64,000 bases of DNA. Origin: Amycolatopsis nigrescens CSC17Ta-90. Lineage in GTDB: Bacteria; Actinomycetota; Actinomycetes; Mycobacteriales; Pseudonocardiaceae. Positions 59,204 through 64,000 of the stretch are shown one piece after another. Both the position numbers and the translations under genes were made by a program. Numbering within the stretch: position 1 is the first letter of the stretch; each line of letters opens with the position of its first letter. The notes under the pieces are model-generated. The model was not told the origin of the DNA and ran no database searches. It was given only the letters and a program-made list of their open reading frames with translations. The DNA is taken from NCBI RefSeq assembly GCF_000384315.1, contig NZ_ARVW01000001.1:1249746-1313745 (forward strand), given 5' to 3'.

Positions 59204-60058
59204 ATGGCGCGTGTACTGGCGAGTGTGGTGGGTGTCGCGGCGTTGACTTTCACGTTGATCGTGCCGGCGGCACAGGCGCGACCCGCGCCGTCCGCTGCCG
59301 CGGCAATTGTGGAGGACCAGATGAGCAGCGGCTTCGACCGGGAGCTCCGGCGCCGCATCGCGGCGGCACAGGCCTACGCGGAAAGCCGGCCCGGCGTGAC
59401 CGGCGTCGTGGTCCGCGACCGGCGGACGGGTGCGGTGTGGCGCAACGCGAACGCGGCCACGCACGCATGGGGATGTTCCGTGCCGAAGCTGGCGATGGCG
59501 GTGGACCTGCTGCTGCGCAACGACTCCGGCGCGGTCCGGCTGACCGACGAGGACCGCCGGCTGATCCACCTGATGCTCAACTCCAGCGACAACGACGCGG
59601 CGACCACGCTGTGGAACCGGTACGGCGGCGAGGACTTCGCCACCCGCTTCCCGTCCTACGGTATGACGGACATGCGGTTCACCGACGAGCACCCGCACAC
59701 CTGGGGCTGGATCCTGACCACCCCGGACGATCTGGACCGGCTGATGAACCACGTGCTGGGCAAGCTGCCCGCCGCGCACCGCGACTACCTGGTCGGCGAG
59801 CTGCGGGCGGTGGACCCGAACCAGCAGTGGGGCGTCTGGGGCGCCGGCCCGGCCGCGGCGCCGGGCAACAAGAACGGCTGGGCCGACGACAACGACGACG
59901 GCTCCTGGATCATGAACTCGGTGGGTTTCGTCGGCCCGGAGGAACGGTTCAGCGTCGCGATCATGAGCAACACCCAGGTGGTTGAGAACGGTTTCGAGGT
60001 CGGCAAGGAGACCACGACGAAGATCAGCGCGATCTTGTTCCAGGGCTACTTCCGCTGA
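59204..60058 (+). CDS. Secreted class A beta-lactamase-like serine hydrolase
   Basis: The 284-residue protein has a signal peptide (ARVLASVVGVAALTFTLIV, cleavage after AQA) and the serine beta-lactamase/PBP motifs: CSVPK with Ser92 and Lys95 (SxxK), SSDND around 127-131 (SDN), and GNKNGW in the KTG position. The usual class A Glu166 motif is not obvious, so it may be a transpeptidase-like or esterase-like hydrolase rather than a true beta-lactamase. TAGGGT lies 9 bases before the ATG, suggesting a leaderless message; an ATG at 59171 is the alternative. Confidence 0.78.
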   Translation: MARVLASVVGVAALTFTLIVPAAQARPAPSAAAAIVEDQMSSGFDRELRRRIAAAQAYAESRPGVTGVVVRDRRTGAVWRNANAATHAWGCSVPKLAMAVDLLLRNDSGAVRLTDEDRRLIHLMLNSSDNDAATTLWNRYGGEDFATRFPSYGMTDMRFTDEHPHTWGWILTTPDDLDRLMNHVLGKLPAAHRDYLVGELRAVDPNQQWGVWGAGPAAAPGNKNGWADDNDDGSWIMNSVGFVGPEERFSVAIMSNTQVVENGFEVGKETTTKISAILFQGYFR

Positions 60059-60208
60059 CCCGATCTTTGCTAGCCTGAATTCCGAGGACGCGCGAAGACA
60101 CGGTCCGGTATGGGTTAGTCCGGATGGCGCCCCGCGCTCGACAGCACACCTTCGCGGTGAGACCTGTGCGTCCCTTTCCGTTGTTGTCGTGGGAAGGGAC
60201 AGTTGACG

Positions 60209-61405
60209 ATGGTCGACGCACAGGTGATCGTGATCGGCGCCGGGCTCGGCGGGCTCTGCCTGGCGCAGGGACTGCGCCGCGCGGGGGTTTCGTTCGCGGT
60301 GTACGAACGGGACGAATCGCCGGTCATCCGCGGGCAGGGCTACCGGATCCACATCGACGCCCGCGGCGACCGCGCGCTCGCCGAGACGCTGAGCCCGGCG
60401 GCGCACCGGCTTTTCCGGGCCACCTCTGGCACGCCGGAGCCGCGGTCGACCTGGTTCAACCACCAGTTGCGCCAGGTGCATTCGGTGGAGCTGCCCGGTT
60501 CGCCGCATCTCGCGGTGAATCGGCTGACCCTGCGCCGGATCCTGCTCTCGGACGTGGCGGACGCGGTCTCGTTCGGCAAGCGGTTCACCCACTACGAAGT
60601 GCACGGTGAAAGCGGCGGTGAAGACACAGTGACCGCGCACTTCGCTGACGGCAGCACCGCCACAGGGGCCGTACTGGTCGCCGCGGACGGGGTGAACTCG
60701 CTGGTGCGCAAGCAATATCTGCCGCACGCGCGGGTGGTGGACACCGGCCTGCGCCAGCTCTACGGCAAGGTCCAGCTCACCGCGCGGACCAGGGAGCTGT
60801 TCTCCGAAGACATGTTCACCGTGTTCACCGGTATCGTCGGGCCGAACTTCAACTTCCTCGGCGTCGCACCGGTGGAGTACCCGGAGCCGGTGGAGCGGGC
60901 CGCCGCCCGGCTGGCCCCTTCGGTGGCTTTACCCGCCGCGGCGGACTACATGACCTGCGCCTTCGGTGCCCGCGCGGAACACCTGCCGATCTCCGACGAG
61001 GAACTGCGCACGCTCTCCGGTACCCGGGCCAAGGCGCTGGTGGCCGACGTGCTCGGCGACTGGCATCCCCAGGTGCGGCGGATCGTCGAGCACTGGGACC
61101 TCGACTCGGTGTTCCCGCTCGCGCTGCGCACCAGCGTGCCGATCGAGCCGTGGCCGACCACGAACGTCACGCTGCTCGGCGACGCCATCCACGCGATGAG
61201 CCCGGCGGGCGGGATCGGCGCGAACATCGCGCTGCGGGACGCGAGCGCGCTGGCCGCGGCACTGGCCGAGGTCGCCGATGGCAAGCCGGTCGTGCCGGCG
61301 CTACAGGCTTACGAGACCGAGATGACCGAGATCGGCTTCGACGCGGTCCGCGCGTCAGCCGCCAACGGCCACCAGTTCCTCGGCCAGAACCCGCTCCCCG
61401 ACTGA
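60209..61405 (+). CDS. FAD-dependent monooxygenase
   Basis: A 398-residue group A flavoprotein monooxygenase. VIVIGAGLGGLCLAQGLRRA is the GxGxxG FAD-binding turn, GAVLVAADGVNSLVRKQYL the DG motif, and VTLLGDAIHAMSPAGGIGAN the GD motif. Members hydroxylate aromatic or polyketide substrates with NAD(P)H. GGGAAGGG precedes the ATG at 60209. No partner genes are evident. Confidence 0.9.
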   Translation: MVDAQVIVIGAGLGGLCLAQGLRRAGVSFAVYERDESPVIRGQGYRIHIDARGDRALAETLSPAAHRLFRATSGTPEPRSTWFNHQLRQVHSVELPGSPHLAVNRLTLRRILLSDVADAVSFGKRFTHYEVHGESGGEDTVTAHFADGSTATGAVLVAADGVNSLVRKQYLPHARVVDTGLRQLYGKVQLTARTRELFSEDMFTVFTGIVGPNFNFLGVAPVEYPEPVERAAARLAPSVALPAAADYMTCAFGARAEHLPISDEELRTLSGTRAKALVADVLGDWHPQVRRIVEHWDLDSVFPLALRTSVPIEPWPTTNVTLLGDAIHAMSPAGGIGANIALRDASALAAALAEVADGKPVVPALQAYETEMTEIGFDAVRASAANGHQFLGQNPLPD

Positions 61406-61413
61406 GTCCGGGC

Positions 61414-61917
61414 TCAGGAGGAGCCGGTGAGACCGGTGAGGATGCGGCGCAGCACGGCGGGATCCACCTCGGCCTGCGGGCCGTTGCCCAACTGCTCCTC
61501 GACCAGCGAGCGGCGGGCACCGCGGCGGGGCAGTGCCACCTCGTCCGCGGACACCCCAGAAGGCAGCGGCAGCTCGCACCAGACCAGCTTGCCGCGGCCG
61601 TCGAGCTGCACCACGCCGGTGTGCTCGCCGGCAAGGTCGACCAGCGGACGGCCGGGCTGGTCGTCCTCGAGCTCGATCATCAGGCAGTCCCCGCGCACCC
61701 GCAGGCGCAAGGTCATGAAGGCCGGTCTCTTCGGGTCGGCGGCGTCCACCACCGCCTTCACGAACCGGCTGACCACCTGAACGGCATGCTCGGCCAGTGG
61801 CTTCAGCGACCATTCGGTGAGGGTGAACCGGACGAAGAGCGCAGCGCAGTTCATCGCACTGGGCATCGCCACGAGCCGGAGGTCGTCCATTTGCGCGGTC
61901 TGGGTACGCGTACTCAC
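61414..61917 (-). CDS. ATP-binding (anti-sigma-factor-like) regulatory protein
   Basis: The 167-residue protein resembles the small HATPase-like ATP-binding proteins of actinomycetes: MPSAMNCAALFVRFTLTEWS, then VVSRFVKAVVDA with FMTLRLRVRGDCLMIELEDD and AGEHTGVVQLDGRGKLVWCE. Canonical N/G boxes are weak. Such proteins are thought to modulate partner-switching or nucleotide-binding complexes. A GTG at 61917 follows GGAG; the frame is open further upstream to 62061 without support. Confidence 0.65.
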   Translation of the reverse strand: MSTRTQTAQMDDLRLVAMPSAMNCAALFVRFTLTEWSLKPLAEHAVQVVSRFVKAVVDAADPKRPAFMTLRLRVRGDCLMIELEDDQPGRPLVDLAGEHTGVVQLDGRGKLVWCELPLPSGVSADEVALPRRGARRSLVEEQLGNGPQAEVDPAVLRRILTGLTGSS

Positions 61918-62154
61918 ATTGCTCCGTCCTGCCGGCGTCGAACAAGAGCCCGTATCTTGCCAACCACTCTGTCGGCACGATCGGCCGGTCCTGCCGGCAG
62001 CTGCTTCAGCCGAATGGACAAGGTAGCGCCTCCCCGAATGCGCGATCAAGCAACAATGCAATTACTTAGAGCAGCCACTCAGCGGTCTTCTAGTCCGAAC
62101 GGGCTACAACTGGCGATCCTTGCCCACTGCAGGTAAGGCGGGCAGACTGCCGTC

Positions 62155-63186
62155 ATGACGGGGAAATCGCGGTTCACCAGGGTCCTGTCCGCGTTCACGG
62201 CCGCCACCGCCATCACCGCACTCGCACTGGTCGCGCCCGCGACGGCGGCCGAGGGCTCGACGGCCGGGAAGGTCGACCCGCGGCCCAGCACCGCGAAACT
62301 CGCCTGGGAACTGCACAAGCTGCAACTGCTCAGCCTCGGCCGGGTTTCGGTGCGGGAGATCGGCCGCTCCAACCAGGGCCGCCCGGTCTGGAGCGCACGC
62401 GTCGGGCACGGTCCGCTGCGCATCTCCTACCTCACCCAGCAGCACGGCGACGAACCGCTCGGCACCCCGGCGGCGCTGGAGTTCCTCCGCGAACTCGGCA
62501 CCGGGAACAGCGCCGAGCAGCGCCGGCTGCGCAGCCAGGTCACCGTGGACATCGTGGTGCGCGCCAACCCGGACGGCTTCGAGCACGACTGGCGGTACAA
62601 CTACGCGCCGGACGCCGACCCCGAGTACGGCGAGCGCGGCAAGGGCTACGACATCAACCGCTACCACGATCCGGCGGTGCGTCCGGAGGACAACCCGAGC
62701 ACCGAGTCCGGCCTGCTCCAGCGGCACAACGCGAAGTTCAAGCCGAGCATAGTGGTCGACTACCACATGCAGGGCCGCTACCGGGACGACGAGGGCAAGC
62801 CCATCACCGCCTCCGTGCTGTGGCCGACGCACCCCGGCGTCACCCGAGAGAACGTCGCCTTCGCCAAGCAGATCTCGGTGGTGGCCAAGGATTCCCTCAA
62901 CGCCGCCGGCGGCAACGTCTCGCAGTATCCCGGCGGGAACTACCAGGGCATCGCCCGCAACGGCTACGGCCTGCTCGGCAGCGGCAGCGTGCTGGTCGAG
63001 CTGAGCGACGTCGACCCCGGTCAGGAGCCGGCCCAGATCCGCGGCGCGCAGGCGTCCATGCTGGCCATCGCGGAAACCGCCGCGGACGGTTCGCTGCGCG
63101 AGATCGACCCGGCACTGGCCGACCAGATCCCGCCACGCGGCGAGCCCACCACCGTCACCACCAACGCAGCCGCGCTCACCGACTGA
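62155..63186 (+). CDS. Secreted M14 family zinc carboxypeptidase
   Basis: The 343-residue protein has a signal peptide (AFTAATAITALALVAPATAA) and M14 metallocarboxypeptidase residues: QQHGDE (His97, Glu100 as zinc ligands), RANPDGFEHDWR, YDINRYHD, DYHMQG with the third zinc histidine, and a late SVLVELSDVDPG glutamate. It should cleave C-terminal amino acids or peptide bonds of extracellular peptides. No clear ribosome site is seen before the ATG. Confidence 0.9.
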   Translation: MTGKSRFTRVLSAFTAATAITALALVAPATAAEGSTAGKVDPRPSTAKLAWELHKLQLLSLGRVSVREIGRSNQGRPVWSARVGHGPLRISYLTQQHGDEPLGTPAALEFLRELGTGNSAEQRRLRSQVTVDIVVRANPDGFEHDWRYNYAPDADPEYGERGKGYDINRYHDPAVRPEDNPSTESGLLQRHNAKFKPSIVVDYHMQGRYRDDEGKPITASVLWPTHPGVTRENVAFAKQISVVAKDSLNAAGGNVSQYPGGNYQGIARNGYGLLGSGSVLVELSDVDPGQEPAQIRGAQASMLAIAETAADGSLREIDPALADQIPPRGEPTTVTTNAAALTD

Positions 63187-63209
63187 GCCGACCACCCGCC
63201 GAGGTTCGA

Positions 63210-63258
63210 GCCCAACGTGACGTTTGGCCAATAGAAGACACCAAACGTCACGTTGGGC
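63210..63258. terminator. Perfect 18-bp hairpin between convergent genes
   Basis: GCCCAACGTGACGTTTGG (63210-63227) and its inverted complement (63241-63258) enclose a 13-base loop. It lies between the carboxypeptidase gene and the convergent oxidoreductase gene and is a probable bidirectional terminator. Confidence 0.75.
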
Positions 63259-63295
63259 CTGGGCGGGGCGCGAATGCTCGAACCCGGTCCGCGGC

Positions 63296-64000
63296 TCAGC
63301 CGGCGACCAGCCAGGCGTCGCCCGGCGGTCCGCTGCGCACCGGAAGCCGCGACACCCGGGACGTCCGGGATGCCCTGCTCGGCCGGGCTGCCGGTACCGG
63401 CAGCCGCCTTGCCAGTTCCGCGGTCCACTCGATCATCTCCCGCGGACGGTCCCAGCCGCAGATGCCGACCAGCCGCCCGGCTCGCAGGTAGCCGGTGATG
63501 CCGTCCGCGAGCCGGACCGTGTCGTCGCCGAGTGACGGCAGTCCCGCCATCTGCAGCCGCACCTGGTACTGGCCGGACCAGGCTCGGGGCAGCGGGGTGA
63601 ACGGCAGTGCCTGGTCGCGGCCGAGCAGCAGGTTCTCCGCCGCCGCCCGGCCGCTCTCCACCGCGTTGATCCAGTGCTCCACCCGCCGGGGCACCTTGTC
63701 GAAGCGGAGGTTCGGCCAGCGCGCCACGTCGCCGGCCACCACCACGTCCGCCACCCCGGCGGCGAACAGGGTCGACTCGCACAGCACGCCGTCCTCCAGC
63801 ACCAGCCCGGAACCGCGCAGCCAGTCCACCGAGGGCACGCTGCCCAGCGCCAGCACCACGCAGCCGGCGACCAGGAGCTTCCCGTTCGCCAGGTGCAGCC
63901 CGACCGCGCCGCCGGTGGTGATCCAGTGCCGCACCTCGGTGCCCAGCGCCAGCTTCGCCCGGTACCGCCGGTGCAGGTCGGTCACCGTGACCGCCAGCGC
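63296..64000 (-). CDS. FAD/NAD(P)-dependent oxidoreductase, C-terminal part
   Basis: The frame is open to the window edge, so the start is missing; 234 residues are visible. They contain LLVAGCVVLALGSVPSVDWL, VVVAGDVARWPN (second FAD-binding GD motif) and HWINAVESGRAAAENLLLG, with a C-terminal beta-rich domain QYQVRLQMAGLPSLGDDTVR. This is the pattern of ferredoxin/rubredoxin reductase-like flavoproteins. It could serve a P450 such as the one at 4856, but it is distant from it. Confidence 0.88.
   Translation of the reverse strand, partial: ALAVTVTDLHRRYRAKLALGTEVRHWITTGGAVGLHLANGKLLVAGCVVLALGSVPSVDWLRGSGLVLEDGVLCESTLFAAGVADVVVAGDVARWPNLRFDKVPRRVEHWINAVESGRAAAENLLLGRDQALPFTPLPRAWSGQYQVRLQMAGLPSLGDDTVRLADGITGYLRAGRLVGICGWDRPREMIEWTAELARRLPVPAARPSRASRTSRVSRLPVRSGPPGDAWLVAG

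Noticed and set aside
1..64000. tRNA, rRNA and riboswitch genes
   Set aside because: I looked for TPsiC-like GTTCGAA sequences followed by acceptor pairing and for known leader structures and saw none that hold up; absence is by eye only.

Overview
This window is high-GC actinobacterial chromosome. Most genes start with GTG, TTG or ATG behind a GGAGG-type ribosome site, neighbouring genes often overlap by four bases (ATGA/GTGA), and third codon positions are almost all G or C. The gene families present (DUF574 methyltransferase, questin oxidase-like, DUF4328, a 13E12/DUF222 HNH relic, a CYP105-like P450) and long hairpin repeats between convergent genes suggest a Pseudonocardiaceae member, probably Amycolatopsis-like. 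That assignment is inference. No tRNA, rRNA, CRISPR array or replication origin was recognised.

Layout. 1-6.3 kb: two methyltransferases (one coupled to a 38-residue proline-rich ORF), a TetR regulator divergent from a ketopantoate-reductase-like gene with a clear operator/promoter, then a P450 and its [3Fe-4S] ferredoxin. 6.3-18.7 kb: a relic of a DUF6262/TnpC-like gene, a small XRE regulator and mixed accessory genes (DUF4328 membrane protein, secreted carboxylesterase, pentapeptide-repeat protein, methyltransferase, cupin, HdeD-like protein, NmrA reductase, MarR/questin-oxidase pair, LVIVD-repeat secreted protein, orphan solute-binding lipoprotein, XRE-cupin regulator). 18.7-20.5 kb: a phosphotransferase gene framed by 21-bp inverted repeats with CTAG at both ends, which truncates a decayed 13E12-type HNH gene. 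20.7-27.5 kb: a likely catabolic set (class V aminotransferase, amino-acid permease, cyclase-family hydrolase, ThDP enzyme, lipoprotein amidohydrolase).

27.5-35.1 kb is the most interesting part. Six tightly coupled genes encode a radical SAM enzyme fused to a C-terminal acyl/peptidyl carrier domain, a TrpB-like PLP enzyme that lacks the usual catalytic glutamate, an acyl-CoA-dehydrogenase-like flavoprotein with the isovaleryl/prolyl-carrier-type base, a stand-alone amino-acid adenylation enzyme, an esterase and a LysE-type exporter. Together they look like a small pathway that makes an amino acid, processes it on a carrier protein, releases it and exports it. I do not recognise a described pathway with this composition.

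35.1-64 kb: cysteine dioxygenase/rhodanese pair, MarR/DUF2294, SDR and aldo-keto reductase, a frameshifted BNR-repeat pseudogene, a metallophosphoesterase operon, a sortase-anchored surface protein with Thr-Glu-Pro repeats, a DUF574 methyltransferase coupled to a PAS-GGDEF-(degenerate EAL) protein, an LLM oxidoreductase/Gfo-Idh pair, a YihY membrane protein, a 3-hydroxybutyrate dehydrogenase/MFS/PucR-like operon, a MarR-UvrA-like pair, a threonine dehydratase divergent from a LysR regulator, a class A beta-lactamase-like protein, an FAD monooxygenase, an ATPase-like regulator, a zinc carboxypeptidase and the end of an FAD/NAD(P) oxidoreductase cut by the window edge. Long perfect hairpins sit at four convergent junctions and in several cases supply the stop codon of the adjoining gene.
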